A stretch of 36,284 nt of DNA from Anaerolineales bacterium (GTDB taxonomy: Bacteria > Chloroflexota > Anaerolineae > Anaerolineales > Villigracilaceae). The DNA lies in contig JANWWK010000092.1 in assembly GCA_025056175.1 (NCBI GenBank), positions 1 to 36,284 on the forward strand. The letters are read 5' to 3'. Shown here piece by piece: positions 25,501 to 36,155 of this stretch. The notes below the pieces were generated by a model that saw only the letters and a list, made by a program, of their open reading frames with translations, searched no databases and was not told the origin of the DNA. Position 1 is the stretch's first letter; every line of letters starts with the position of its first letter. Both the position numbers and the translations under genes were made by a program.

Positions 25501-26661
25501 ATAAGAAAGCATCGCCAGCAAGCTCAGCAGAGAATACAAAATGGTGCGGGTCAGCAAATAATCGGCCCGCAACAGACGATAGCGCAGGATGGTGTAACCG
25601 GTCACCAGGGGAAAGACCACCAGCGGCAAGAACCCCAGATAAGGGTCAAAGTTCATCACGTAAAATGAACTTAGCAAAAGCCAGAGTGTGATGTAAGCGA
25701 AACTAAGCAGGGCGCCAAACAAAATGGTGCGTGCCTGCTGACGCACAACCGGCGAAGGGGATTTGCGCCAGCGATAGAAGGTGGCAGCCAGGAAGAACAA
25801 AATGCCCAGACCCGTAAAGATATAACTGAACTTCCACGTTTGCGCGTAGTACGTAGGCCGGGTGAAATCGTACAGTGCAGTAAATTGAAAAATGCTCAAC
25901 CCCAAGCCAACCAGATAACCGGTCAGGCGCAAGAAGGGATAACGCATTTCGATGCGCGCTTCTTGCGGAAACACCAGCCCCATGTGAAACATGGATGCTC
26001 CCGCCAGCGAGACAGCAATTAGCCATGGAAAGGTCAGGACATGGGTCGTATAAATGTTCAGCAGGCTGCCGGTGATAACGGCGACAGAACTCGCCATCAC
26101 CGAAAACGCGCGTGCAGAAGTTTCCGTTCGACGCAGGCCAAAAATCCATAAACTGACCGCCAGGTAGACCAGGCCGGTAAAATACGGGACCAGGAAAAAG
26201 CGAATCTGGTCGGAGAATGGAAAAAGCGAGAGTGTGACCTGGAACGTCACCGTCTCGCCTTTGCGCGGCCCTTCGTTTTCATTGCGGAAGGTGGCCTGAA
26301 TCTGGTCACCAGGCCGGTAAGCGGAGAGAAAGGCTTCGATGTCTCGATAATTACGCGGGGTGATGGCGTTGCTGCCATCAGGAGCAGCCAGGCCGATAAG
26401 TTGATAGCCAAAGCCAGTCGAACCCGGTTCAAGCGCTTTGATTTGATAGTACAACTCCCATGCCGGGCTGGGTGTTGCAGGCCCAATGCCGTTTGTCACC
26501 AGCGTATGTTCAACAAAAACTCCCAAAAATGGCTGCCGAAAAAATCGAACAGCCCAAAACGGCGCAGCAACGATCACCAGCACGACCACAGCTTGATACG
26601 CCCAAACCAGGTACTGCATCATGCGGTTGCTCATTTCGATTGGCCTGGTGTTTTTTTTCAT
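22591..26661 (-). CDS. Large membrane sensor histidine kinase: ComP-like input, four GAF domains, HisKA-HATPase
   Basis: About 1,356 residues. A membrane helix (16-39) precedes an extracytoplasmic PDZ-like domain (about 45-148, inferred) and about eight more helices (155-428), a layout like B. subtilis ComP. Four GAF-type domains follow (about 455-605, 620-775, 790-945, 960-1110), then a HisKA dimerisation helix with the phosphoacceptor His1130 in FVAHELKNP, and a HATPase_c domain with N box (NLVSNAHKY), G1 (DNGLGM) and G2 (GTGLGLNI). No receiver domain or response regulator gene is seen nearby. The start is uncertain: an ATG at 26661, a GTG at 26667 with GGGGAG ahead, or a TTG at 26697 overlapping the gyrB stop. 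It sits between gyrB and the FIST gene. Confidence 0.92.
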   Translation of the reverse strand: MKKNTRPIEMSNRMMQYLVWAYQAVVVLVIVAAPFWAVRFFRQPFLGVFVEHTLVTNGIGPATPSPAWELYYQIKALEPGSTGFGYQLIGLAAPDGSNAITPRNYRDIEAFLSAYRPGDQIQATFRNENEGPRKGETVTFQVTLSLFPFSDQIRFFLVPYFTGLVYLAVSLWIFGLRRTETSARAFSVMASSVAVITGSLLNIYTTHVLTFPWLIAVSLAGASMFHMGLVFPQEARIEMRYPFLRLTGYLVGLGLSIFQFTALYDFTRPTYYAQTWKFSYIFTGLGILFFLAATFYRWRKSPSPVVRQQARTILFGALLSFAYITLWLLLSSFYVMNFDPYLGFLPLVVFPLVTGYTILRYRLLRADYLLTRTILYSLLSLLAMLSYVLIAIGIGTLSAWMLNVTIAPDNPLLIASAVFVFTLLLNPVRTRLQEQIDSIFFRGEAVHQKRLNDFSRELTHAVGMNDILRSLREQVTVSLLPGQFHIFLYNPLTDQYTATPDETGQLTSDIQFDTNSPLPRVMRREMMPVFVDETHIPETLLSERGRVALLDAQLFIPLPGRDRLIGWLALGERLSGESYAAHDIAFLEALGRQAAVALERAQVLANMERRMSEMNALARVAQGINITLRFDDILELIYAQAIQITPGSDARLTLYNRTGQYYYHAFYVENDERITSMENIPLQPKTSLEQEVIASRRAILTQDFLTQCQVMGVMPPVKGLYAWMGVPLNAGAETIGAFSIASRNPAISYSVAQMSLLQAIADQAAGAIVKSRLLQETERRAEQLATLNMIARQLTSTTQIETLSQTILQSAVKILNAEAGTLFIVDEQTGELVFKVTEGPVAQNLVGQRLPPGSGFVGQAVLTRQPVIINNVASSATWNASTDRQTGFVTRSLLAIPMEVKDRVIGVIEVINKKDGSPFTEDDQNLLSAFSGQASVAFENARLFTLTDQELNARVEELSVMQRIDRELNTSLEVGRTMQITLDWALRQSSADAAFVGFVEEEGVRLIAEQGYADELKAFRENYMSIEHPALQEPIQTGQMKSNVLEQPDPNRIFLKNGLSQIVIPIRRESKTIAILLLESLRPDSFSQETFNFISRLADHAAIAISNAQLYSKVQQANVAKSEFVSFVAHELKNPMTAIKGYAELLAAGAGGTISETQAAFLSVIRSNIERMKTIVEDLNDASKLEAGRLRLDLKPVEVPQVVEQVIRSTKRQIEDKNQTIEVELPSDLPKIWADRTRIEQILVNLVSNAHKYTPEGGQIVVRAERAANQWDPQGAAEVVHISVQDNGLGMTPEDQRKIFQKFFRSDDEQARKSPGTGLGLNITKSLVEMQGGKIWFESEFRKGTTFHFTIPISEN

Positions 26662-26693
26662 AGGCACAACACGCGCTCCCCAAAAGGGCAGTC

Positions 26694-28625
<1,932 letters not shown>

Positions 28626-29603
28626 TCAGGCGCGCGCTGAAGATGGGTGATTGGTTTTGAGCCACTGCAGAGCCGATTCTATCCAGAGATAAATGTCTCG
28701 ATAGTAAAAGAAGCTGGCTGCCAGCAGGCTGGTGGAGACAAACGCATGACCCAGAATACCCACCGCTGTCATCCACGAGTCAGCAGGGGGGATACGCCAG
28801 AGTATATCCAGGCCATAACTCAACAGAATCGCCAACAGGGAGAACCAGCCGAGATTAGGCAACCCGTAGCGTATCATGCGGAACCCATTCCAAACCGAGA
28901 GGAACAGATTCTGTCGTCCGGCGTAAATGCCATGCGCAGAGTAGAACACCCCCAGCAAAAACCAGGAGAAGGGGATGAACAATAACAACAAGATGACGAA
29001 GCGAATGCCGGGGTTCAACAGCCCCAGCACTGCCAGCAAAAGGATGACCGGCACATTCAAGAGCGTGAAGAAGAACATCCAAAAACCGGAAAGCAAAACG
29101 GTGTGAAAGAGCGACCACAGCAGCGAGGGGGCATTTTCTTTGAACACCGCTCCTGCCACCACATGGTAATACAACCCGCCACCCAGCCAGCCCAGAGCGG
29201 TCAGCGCCAGCAGCAAGAGAAGCGAAATACCAATGCCACCGGGTTCAATTTCTATGCGTGTTCCAAAAGGCGTTTGCAGAGAGAGATTCGCCGCCATCAG
29301 GCTGTAGATTCCGAACGGATAAGCACGCAAGACGCTGAACAGGTTGAACCCGTTGGCAAACTCACTCAGCGCCGTGAGCAATTCCTGCGATTGGCTTGCA
29401 TCCGGCAATTGCCGGGCTACGTCCAGCAAAGGCTGAATCAGCGCACGGCCTTTGAGTTGCGGTCCCAACCACAGGAAGAAATCCAACAACACTGGCAGCA
29501 ACAGAACCTTGAGATTGTTGGCAACCGTATCGAAACCTTTGATGAAGGCAGAAATGGCGCCGGGCGCAGGCGGCGGGAGAGACGGGCTTTTACTTTCCAT
29601 CAT
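28626..29603 (-). CDS. Polytopic membrane protein of unknown function upstream of gyrB
   Basis: A 325-residue protein. After a Pro-rich start it has a segment FDTVANNLKVLLLPVLLDFFLWLG (about 22-46) and several further hydrophobic helices (about 87-105, 124-150, 165-185, 190-222, 250-272 and 285-305). I do not recognise a named family. The start is the ATG at 29603 (a second ATG is at 29600); a TAGAAT box ends nine bases ahead and no ribosome site is seen. It is the first gene of the run continuing with gyrB, the kinase and the FIST protein. Confidence 0.75.
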   Translation of the reverse strand: MMESKSPSLPPPAPGAISAFIKGFDTVANNLKVLLLPVLLDFFLWLGPQLKGRALIQPLLDVARQLPDASQSQELLTALSEFANGFNLFSVLRAYPFGIYSLMAANLSLQTPFGTRIEIEPGGIGISLLLLLALTALGWLGGGLYYHVVAGAVFKENAPSLLWSLFHTVLLSGFWMFFFTLLNVPVILLLAVLGLLNPGIRFVILLLLFIPFSWFLLGVFYSAHGIYAGRQNLFLSVWNGFRMIRYGLPNLGWFSLLAILLSYGLDILWRIPPADSWMTAVGILGHAFVSTSLLAASFFYYRDIYLWIESALQWLKTNHPSSARA

Positions 29604-29612
29604 AATCAATTG

Positions 29613-29618
29613 ATTCTA
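29613..29618 (-). promoter_or_regulatory. Candidate -10 box for the membrane protein-gyrB-kinase-FIST run
   Basis: TAGAAT on the minus strand, with TTGTGA 15 bases upstream. It ends nine bases before the ATG at 29603, so the transcript would have almost no leader. Confidence 0.4.
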
Positions 29619-29798
29619 CCACAGCCAAAATTTTCACAACGTTGAGATGAGCCTGGTTCTTTTGGAGTCGCCGCGATACGCACTTTTCTGGACACGGAAT
29701 GCGCGCAAAACACGGCAAATCAGCGCCGGGCAAACCCCCTCCCCTGCAGAGAGAAAGGTGGGCAGCGACTGGCTCGCAAGTTTGAAATGACTGTCGGC

Positions 29799-29828
29799 TT
29801 GTGTTCCCGGATGATTTTGCGATATAAT
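29799..29828 (+). promoter_or_regulatory. Promoter of the valS T-box transcript
   Basis: TTGTGT (29799-29804), an 18-base spacer and a perfect TATAAT (29823-29828). Transcription would begin just before the base of T-box stem I. The 29640-29795 stretch upstream holds no gene that I can see. Confidence 0.65.
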
Positions 29829-29833
29829 CCGAA

Positions 29834-30122
29834 TATCCGGGAGGAGTAAGCAATCGGAACGCTGATAGAGAAGGCTGGTCTCAGGCTGGAAGCCGCCGCA
29901 GCAACCCCGTTGCTGAACGTCGCCCGGAGTGATTGCCGAAGAACGACTTTGCTCCCTGCTCGAGGAACAAAGTCCAGTAGACCGGCACGGAAGTCTCCGT
30001 TAGCAGACAACCTGATGATCGTCAGGGAAGAGCGTTCTCTGGGCCTGTTCGGCAGGAGAGCGAATCGAGGTGGTACCGCGGAAGCTGACGCTTTCGTCCT
30101 CGTCAGGACGGAGGCGTTTTTG
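29834..30122 (+). ncRNA. T-box riboswitch, valine (GUC) specifier, controlling valS
   Basis: Stem I is closed by TCCGGG (29836-29841) with CCCGGA (29923-29928). Its specifier loop shows AGTA (29845-29848) opposite GAAC followed by the specifier GTC (29919-29921), a valine codon. The conserved T-box sequence GGTGGTACCGCG lies at 30069-30080. Its TGGT (30071-30074) can pair with the ACCA end of uncharged tRNA-Val. It is followed by the attenuator stem. Uncharged tRNA-Val should stabilise the antiterminator and allow valS transcription. The specifier agrees with the downstream ValRS gene. Confidence 0.93.
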
Positions 30123-30124
30123 TT
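30089..30124 (+). terminator. Attenuator terminator of the valS T-box
   Basis: A 12-pair stem (30089-30100 with 30105-30116, including two G-U pairs), loop CGTC, then TTTTTGTTT. The 5' part overlaps the region needed by the T-box antiterminator, as expected for a regulated terminator. Confidence 0.88.
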
Positions 30125-30182
30125 TAGGAGAATGTAATTCTCTGGCCTGCCTCCCCCCGCTGTGCAGGGCCTTCCCCTGGCC

Positions 30183-30223
30183 CTCTCCCACCGGGAGAGA
30201 GTAAGCGTGAGGGTAGAGAGTTA
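30183..30223 (+). repeat. Small palindromic dispersed repeat in the valS leader
   Basis: CTCTCCC (30183-30189) and GGGAGAG (30193-30199) form a tight hairpin, followed by GTGAGGGTAGAGAGTT. A related copy lies after valS at about 33087-33118, in the same orientation. It is preceded by a CCCTGGCC block that also occurs (inverted) in the second copy. Confidence 0.5.
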
Positions 30224-30266
30224 CAGCACAATCATCTTTGGTAATCTTCTTCGTAGTGGAGCCAAC

Positions 30267-32966
30267 ATGACTTACGAACTGCCCAAAACATACGACTTCA
30301 AAAACACCGAACAACGGATTTACGCCATGTGGGAAGCCGGTGGCTACTTTCAGCCACACAATGACCCCAACAAGCCCGATTTCGACCCCAACGTGAAGCC
30401 GTTTGTCATCTCCATCCCACCGCCCAACGTGACGGGCGAACTGCATTTGGGCCACGCGATGTTCGTCAGCATGGAAGACCTGATGATTCGCTATCATCGT
30501 ATGAAGGGCTATTCCACCCTGTGGGTGCCTGGCACCGACCATGCCGGAATCGCTACGCAGTTGATGGTGGAACGCGCGCTCGAAAAAGAGGGCCTCTCCC
30601 GCGAGCAGCTGGGACGGGAAAAGTTCCTGGAACGCACCTGGGCCTGGAAGGAAAAATACGGCGGGTTGATTACCCGCCAAATTCGCCGGCTGGGGGCCTC
30701 CTGCGATTGGACACGCGAACGTTTTACGATGGACCCGGGCCTCTCCAAAGCAGTGCGCGAGGCCTTTGTGCGACTGTACGAGAAAGGGCTTATCTATCGC
30801 GGGCCGCGTCTCATCAACTGGAGTCCGGGGCTCAAAACTGCTGTCAGTGACCTGGAGGTGGAATACTCCGAAGAACCCGGCACGCTGTATTACTTCAAGT
30901 ACATGCTGGCCGGCTCTGACGATGCCTACATCCCCGTCGCCACCACCCGCCCGGAGACGATTCTGGGCGACACGGCTGTAGCAGTTCACCCCGAAGACGA
31001 ACGCTACCGCCAGTACATTGGGAAAAAGGTGGTCGTGCCGATATTGGGACGGGACATCCCCGTCATTGCAGATGAGTACGTGGCGCGCGAATTCGGTACG
31101 GGTGCGCTCAAAATCACCCCCGGGCATGACCCGCACGACTACGAAATCGGCCACCGTCACGGACTGCCCATCCTCTCTATCTTCGATAAAGATGCCCGCG
31201 TCAACCATCTTGGCGGCCCGTATGCCGGGTTAGACCGCTTCGAGGCGCGCAAGAAACTGTGGAACGATATGAAGGCTGCCGGGCTGGTTCTCAAAGAAGA
31301 ACCCTATACGCTCAACGTACCACGTTCCCAGCGCGGCGGTGAAATCATCGAGCCGATGATTTCCGAACAGTGGTTCGTCAAAATCGCCCCGCTGGCCGAA
31401 AAAGCGCTGGCCGCCGTCAAGAACGGCGACATCAAAATCGTGCCGGAACACTTCGAGAAAGTCTATTACAACTGGCTGGAAAATATCGCCGATTGGTGCA
31501 TCAGCCGTCAACTGTGGTGGGGACACCGCATTCCAGTCTGGTACTGTGCTGATTGCGGCAAAGAGACCTGCGCGCGCGAAGACCCCACCACCTGCGCGCA
31601 CTGCGGCTCTGCGCGCATCGAACAAGACCCCGATGTGCTGGACACCTGGTTCTCCAGCGGCTTATGGCCTTTCTCGACCCTGGGCTGGCCCGACGACACC
31701 CCCGACTTGCGCTACTTCTATCCCACCTCTTACATGGAGACTGGCTACGACATTCTGTTCTTCTGGGTAGCGCGCATGATTATGAGTGGGCTGGAGTTCA
31801 CCGGCAAAGCGCCCTTCCACACCGTTTATCTGCACGGTCTCATCCGTGATGAACACGGGCAGAAGATGTCGAAAACCAAAGGCAACGTGATTGACCCGCT
31901 CATCGTCATGGATGATTTCGGCACCGACGCGTTGCGCTTCACGCTGCTGGTAGGGTCCACGCCCGGCAAAGATACCAACCTGAGCCTGAAAAAGGTGGAA
32001 GCCAACCGTAACTTTGCCAACAAACTGTGGAATGCCGCCCGCCTGGTGATTGGCCTGTTGCAGAAAGCGCCCTCCACCCCGGCCTCACCCGAACCACAGT
32101 GGACTCTGGCCGATGCTTTCATCTTTGCCCGCCTGAAAGCCCTGACCCGCGACGTGGAACGCCTGTTCCAGACCTTTCAATACGGTCAGGCCGGTCAAAT
32201 GCTCTATGACTTCTTCTGGAGTGATTTTGCCGATTGGTATCTGGAAATTGCCAAACTTCAGGTGAACGAGGGCGGTGACCGCGCCTTTTACACGGCCGAC
32301 CTGCTGGTGCGCGTCTTCGAGACGACTTTAAGGCTGTTGCATCCGTTCGTCCCGTTCGTTACCGAAGAAATCTACGGACATCTCAAAAAGGCGTGCAACG
32401 GACATTCGGAGCATTTCAAGCCGCAAGATGGCCGCTGGAACGCAGTGTTGATGATAGCCCGCTGGCCCGAACCGATGCCCGACGAAGGCTGGGAAGACGA
32501 AAACCTGCGTGAGTTTGCCCTGTTCCAGGAAGCGGTGCGCGCCATCCGCAACCTGCGGGCGGAAAAGAACGTCAAACCCGGCCTGAAACTGGGCGCGGTG
32601 GTGGTGGAAGGGATGGAACGCAAAGGGTTGTACCAGACGCTCAAACGTGACCTGGCTGCCCTGGCCGGTTTGGATGAGACTCGAATCACTGTTCACGCCC
32701 AATTGGCGCAAAAGCCAGAAGGCCACGTCGCACTGGTGGCCGGGCCCATCGAAATTTTCCTGCCGCTGGCCGAGATGCTGGACCCGGAAGAAGAGCGCGC
32801 CCGTCTGCAAAAAGAGCTGGCCGAGGCCGAAGCGCAAATTGCCCGGCTGGAAAAGCTGCTCTCCTCCGATTTTGCCGCCAAAGCCCCACCGCAAGTAGTA
32901 CAAAAAGAGCGCGATAAGCTTGCGCTCTATCAGGAAACCGCCGCAAAACTTCGGGCGCAATTGTAA
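30267..32966 (+). CDS. valS: Valyl-tRNA synthetase
   Basis: An 899-residue class I aminoacyl-tRNA synthetase that charges tRNA-Val. The HIGH motif is HLGH (60-63, in PPPNVTGELHLGHAM). The large CP1 editing domain follows. A zinc-binding insert with YCADCGKE and CAHCGS comes before DVLDTWFSSGLWPFSTLGWP. KMSKTKGN (533-540) is the KMSKS loop, then come the anticodon-binding helices and a C-terminal coiled coil (ERARLQKELAEAEAQIARLEK). These mark ValRS rather than IleRS or LeuRS. The ATG at 30267 has GTGGAG ahead; an earlier in-frame start at 30162 lies within the leader repeat and is rejected. Expression is controlled by the T-box upstream. Confidence 0.97.
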   Translation: MTYELPKTYDFKNTEQRIYAMWEAGGYFQPHNDPNKPDFDPNVKPFVISIPPPNVTGELHLGHAMFVSMEDLMIRYHRMKGYSTLWVPGTDHAGIATQLMVERALEKEGLSREQLGREKFLERTWAWKEKYGGLITRQIRRLGASCDWTRERFTMDPGLSKAVREAFVRLYEKGLIYRGPRLINWSPGLKTAVSDLEVEYSEEPGTLYYFKYMLAGSDDAYIPVATTRPETILGDTAVAVHPEDERYRQYIGKKVVVPILGRDIPVIADEYVAREFGTGALKITPGHDPHDYEIGHRHGLPILSIFDKDARVNHLGGPYAGLDRFEARKKLWNDMKAAGLVLKEEPYTLNVPRSQRGGEIIEPMISEQWFVKIAPLAEKALAAVKNGDIKIVPEHFEKVYYNWLENIADWCISRQLWWGHRIPVWYCADCGKETCAREDPTTCAHCGSARIEQDPDVLDTWFSSGLWPFSTLGWPDDTPDLRYFYPTSYMETGYDILFFWVARMIMSGLEFTGKAPFHTVYLHGLIRDEHGQKMSKTKGNVIDPLIVMDDFGTDALRFTLLVGSTPGKDTNLSLKKVEANRNFANKLWNAARLVIGLLQKAPSTPASPEPQWTLADAFIFARLKALTRDVERLFQTFQYGQAGQMLYDFFWSDFADWYLEIAKLQVNEGGDRAFYTADLLVRVFETTLRLLHPFVPFVTEEIYGHLKKACNGHSEHFKPQDGRWNAVLMIARWPEPMPDEGWEDENLREFALFQEAVRAIRNLRAEKNVKPGLKLGAVVVEGMERKGLYQTLKRDLAALAGLDETRITVHAQLAQKPEGHVALVAGPIEIFLPLAEMLDPEEERARLQKELAEAEAQIARLEKLLSSDFAAKAPPQVVQKERDKLALYQETAAKLRAQL

Positions 32967-32974
32967 AACAGCAG

Positions 32975-33033
32975 TCCGGGCAGCCCGGAGATAAATCTCT
33001 GGTCTGCCCGGAGAAAATCCGCTTCAGCGGATT
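32975..33033. other. Two strong hairpins after valS
   Basis: First hairpin: TCCGGGCAG (32975-32983) pairs with CTGCCCGGA (33004-33012), extended inside by CC/GG and GAGA/TCTC to a small loop. Second: AATCCGC (33016-33022) with GCGGATT (33027-33033). Neither has a T-run on the plus strand. On the minus strand the second is followed by a short TTTTC, so it might help end the convergent transcript. Confidence 0.55.
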
Positions 33034-33086
33034 GAATAGACGCGCTTTCGCCCTCTTCAGACGGGTTTTTGGCTGTTTTCCTGTCC

Positions 33087-33118
33087 GTGTGGGAGAGGCC
33101 AGGGTGAGGGGAGATAGT
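33087..33118 (+). repeat. Second copy of the dispersed repeat, downstream of valS
   Basis: GTGGGAGAGGCC..GTGAGGGGAGATAGTT resembles the leader copy at about 30193-30223 (GGGAGAG..GTGAGGGTAGAGAGTT). Its 3' part contributes to the terminator stem below. Confidence 0.45.
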
Positions 33119-33123
33119 TCTCC

Positions 33124-33133
<10 letters not shown>
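33109..33133 (+). terminator. Intrinsic terminator of valS
   Basis: GGGAGA (33109-33114), loop TAGT, TCTCCC (33119-33124), then TA and seven T (33127-33133). The T-run lies within the convergent binding-protein gene, where its complement encodes the two C-terminal lysines. Confidence 0.65.
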
Positions 33134-34191
<1,058 letters not shown>

Positions 34192-34213
34192 GGGTGGATT
34201 CCTTTGAGATGGT

Positions 34214-35032
34214 TTAGATTTTCCAGTACAGAATGTTTCGTTCCAGCCAGACAATCAGGCCGTAGAACATCATGCCAGAGAGGGAAAGGATGAAGATGGC
34301 GGCAAACATCGGCGGCAGGTTCAGGTTACTGTAAGCCAGCCACATCACGCGCCCCAGCCCGCCAGAAGCCCCCGTCCATTCCGCAATCACCGCGCCGACG
34401 AGCGAAAGCGGGGTAGTGACGCGCAAAGCAGCGAACAGGTAGGGCAAAGCCAGCCAGGCGCGCAAATGCACCAGAATTTGCCAGCCACTGGCGCGGTGGA
34501 CGCGCATCAGGTCGAGCATGTCCCGCTCGGCGCTTTGCAGACCAACCAGGACGTTGACCAGGGTGGGGAAAAAGGTCAGCAAGGCGGTGATGATGATTTT
34601 GGGAAGCACCCCAAAGCCCAGCCAGATGGTGAGCAGGGGTGCAATGGCCGCCAACGGCGTGGATTTGACCAGGATGGCGAGAGTCATCACGCCGCGCTCC
34701 AGGCTGGGACGCAGACTGACCAGCGCAGCGACCAGGATTCCAACCAGCCCACCCAGTGCCAGCCCGCCCAGCGCTTCGCCCAGCGTCACCGCGAGCGCAG
34801 AGAGGAAGTAGCCAGGACGTTCCAGGAAAGTCTGGAGAATGCGCGAAGGGGCAGGCAGCAGGTACACCGGCACATCGAACTGTCGCACGCCTGCTTCCCA
34901 GCCGAGAAATAACCCTGCCAGCATCAAAACCGCCCACAGCATCGAGCGGCTGAAAGACGGCAGGCGCAAGCGGCTTATGCCAGGCCTTGCGAGGCGCTCA
35001 TCCACTCGGGCGTGATGAGAAAGGCCTGCCAT
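34214..35032 (-). CDS. ABC transporter permease (ThiX/SsuC-type)
   Basis: A 272-residue inner-membrane permease with about six helices. [31 protein letters not shown] is the typical N-terminal region of nitrate/taurine/pyrimidine-type permeases. The EAA loop is at about 180-200 ([29 protein letters not shown]), and a late [15 protein letters not shown] block is also typical. The ATG at 35032 has GGAGG four bases ahead but lies 58 bases inside the upstream regulator gene. A GTG at 34999 is an alternative start. It should pair with the ThiY-like binding protein downstream. The ATPase is missing locally. Confidence 0.88.
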   Translation of the reverse strand: MAGLSHHARVDERLARPGISRLRLPSFSRSMLWAVLMLAGLFLGWEAGVRQFDVPVYLLPAPSRILQTFLERPGYFLSALAVTLGEALGGLALGGLVGILVAALVSLRPSLERGVMTLAILVKSTPLAAIAPLLTIWLGFGVLPKIIITALLTFFPTLVNVLVGLQSAERDMLDLMRVHRASGWQILVHLRAWLALPYLFAALRVTTPLSLVGAVIAEWTGASGGLGRVMWLAYSNLNLPPMFAAIFILSLSGMMFYGLIVWLERNILYWKI

Positions 35033-36069
35033 TCGACCTCCGGTAGGGGGTTGTATCCGCCCAGATAACGACGCCGCAAACGCCGCAACAGGTTGGGGAC
35101 TTCGGTTTTCTCAAGCGGCAGGGCTGTTCCGCGCGCCAGCACGCGGCGCAGAGGCGGCCAGGGTTCATCCACCGTCAACGAAACATTCGGGTTAACGCGC
35201 ACATATTCGGCCCAGAGCGAACCCTGCCAGGCCGTGACGTAGAAGTGCTGTCCATCCCATTCCTGCCAGACGGGTACGACGTGCGGCGCCCCATCGGGGC
35301 GCACGCAAGCCAGGCGGGCAATCCACGGACCGGAAAGAAACGCGGTGATTTGGGCGGAGTCTAACGCGCGCCGCTGAATGGGCGATTCGGTCACCGGGGC
35401 CTGCCAGGGGGCGTAGCGCAACGCGCCCAGCCGGTAGGAGAGCCGCGCGGCCATCTCGCGCAGGGCGGGGAGATAGCCGTCCAGCCGGTCTGCGCTCCAG
35501 CGAAAGGCCGGCGCGCTCAGGAGCAAAGCCGCTGAAGGAGTTTGCCCATCGCGGCAGATGGGCAAGGCCAGTTCCACGCTGTCAGCCTGCCAGGTCAACG
35601 CATAGCCGGCCTGACCGACTTCCGGCGGCGGCACCGACAGCAGGGCGAGCGCAGCGGCACTGCCAGCCTCGAAGCGCGTGGCCGCCGGGAAGACGCTGCG
35701 AACCCGGGCATTCCCTTCTACCTGCGCGGCGAGCAGCGCCCCCGAAGGCGAAGGCAAGACCAGCGCCAGAGTCTCCGGCCAATCCAGCGCAGAGGCTTCC
35801 TGATAAAACGCTGATTGTAAATCGGGCAGCAGCAAATGACCCCGCCGCCAGGCCAGCAGACGCGGCCCTGCGCGGTAGCGTCCGCGTTTTTCGGTTTGCT
35901 CAATGTAACCGAGCGATTTGAGCGTGTTGAGCAGGACGAACAGCGAACTGCGCGAAATTTCAACCCGCTCTAACAACTCGGCCACTTCTCTGCCTTCAGG
36001 TTGTTCAAGCAGGGCTTCGAGCAGGGAGAGGGCGCGTTGAACAGACGTAGTTTCAGTCTCGACAGGCAT
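34975..36069 (-). CDS. IclR-type regulator fused to a PNPOx-like FMN-binding domain
   Basis: A 364-residue protein. Residues 1-75 are an IclR winged helix-turn-helix ([38 protein letters not shown]). Residues about 80-225 resemble a degenerate IclR effector domain ([26 protein letters not shown]). Residues about 235-364 look like a pyridoxamine-phosphate-oxidase-type split barrel ([38 protein letters not shown], then a cofactor-contact-like [14 protein letters not shown]). Fusion is on one uninterrupted frame, with an AAGGA site before the ATG. The product probably regulates the linked heterocycle/thiamine-type transporter, perhaps sensing a flavin, heme, pyridoxal or F420-like ligand; that is inference. 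Confidence 0.82.
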   Translation of the reverse strand: MPVETETTSVQRALSLLEALLEQPEGREVAELLERVEISRSSLFVLLNTLKSLGYIEQTEKRGRYRAGPRLLAWRRGHLLLPDLQSAFYQEASALDWPETLALVLPSPSGALLAAQVEGNARVRSVFPAATRFEAGSAAALALLSVPPPEVGQAGYALTWQADSVELALPICRDGQTPSAALLLSAPAFRWSADRLDGYLPALREMAARLSYRLGALRYAPWQAPVTESPIQRRALDSAQITAFLSGPWIARLACVRPDGAPHVVPVWQEWDGQHFYVTAWQGSLWAEYVRVNPNVSLTVDEPWPPLRRVLARGTALPLEKTEVPNLLRRLRRRYLGGYNPLPEVEWQAFLITPEWMSASQGLA

Positions 36070-36084
36070 TAAAGTCCTTTTTTA

Positions 36085-36108
36085 TGGATTTTTGTCCAGT
36101 ATATTGGA
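36085..36108. promoter_or_regulatory. Candidate IclR-type operator over the -10 box
   Basis: TCCAGTATATTGGA (36095-36108) is a 14-bp palindrome with one mismatched pair. TGGATTTTTGTCCA (36085-36098) adds another inverted pair of the same half-site. The half-sites TGGA/TCCA/TGGA begin at 36085, 36095 and 36105, exactly 10 bp apart. Autoregulation by the fusion regulator is likely. Confidence 0.55.
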
Positions 36109-36126
36109 TTTTATTGAGTTTTTCAA
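36098..36126 (-). promoter_or_regulatory. Sigma-70 promoter of the IclR-PNPOx/ThiX/ThiY operon
   Basis: On the minus strand, TTGAAA (36126-36121), a 17-base spacer and TATACT (36103-36098), about 29 bases before the ATG. It is the best consensus promoter in the window. The -10 lies within the palindrome. Confidence 0.75.
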
Positions 36127-36155
36127 GAGGTCACCATTGGACAAACAGGGCTTTC

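Noticed and set aside
29640-29795. Additional gene or element between the gyrB operon and the T-box promoter
   Set aside because: No frame with a start and ribosome site was convincing. A short CCCCTCCCCTGCAGAGAG stretch might be a decayed repeat, but it is too weak to call.
32975-33033. Hairpins directly after valS as its main terminator
   Set aside because: They lack a T-run on the plus strand. The hairpin at 33109 with seven T is a better intrinsic terminator.
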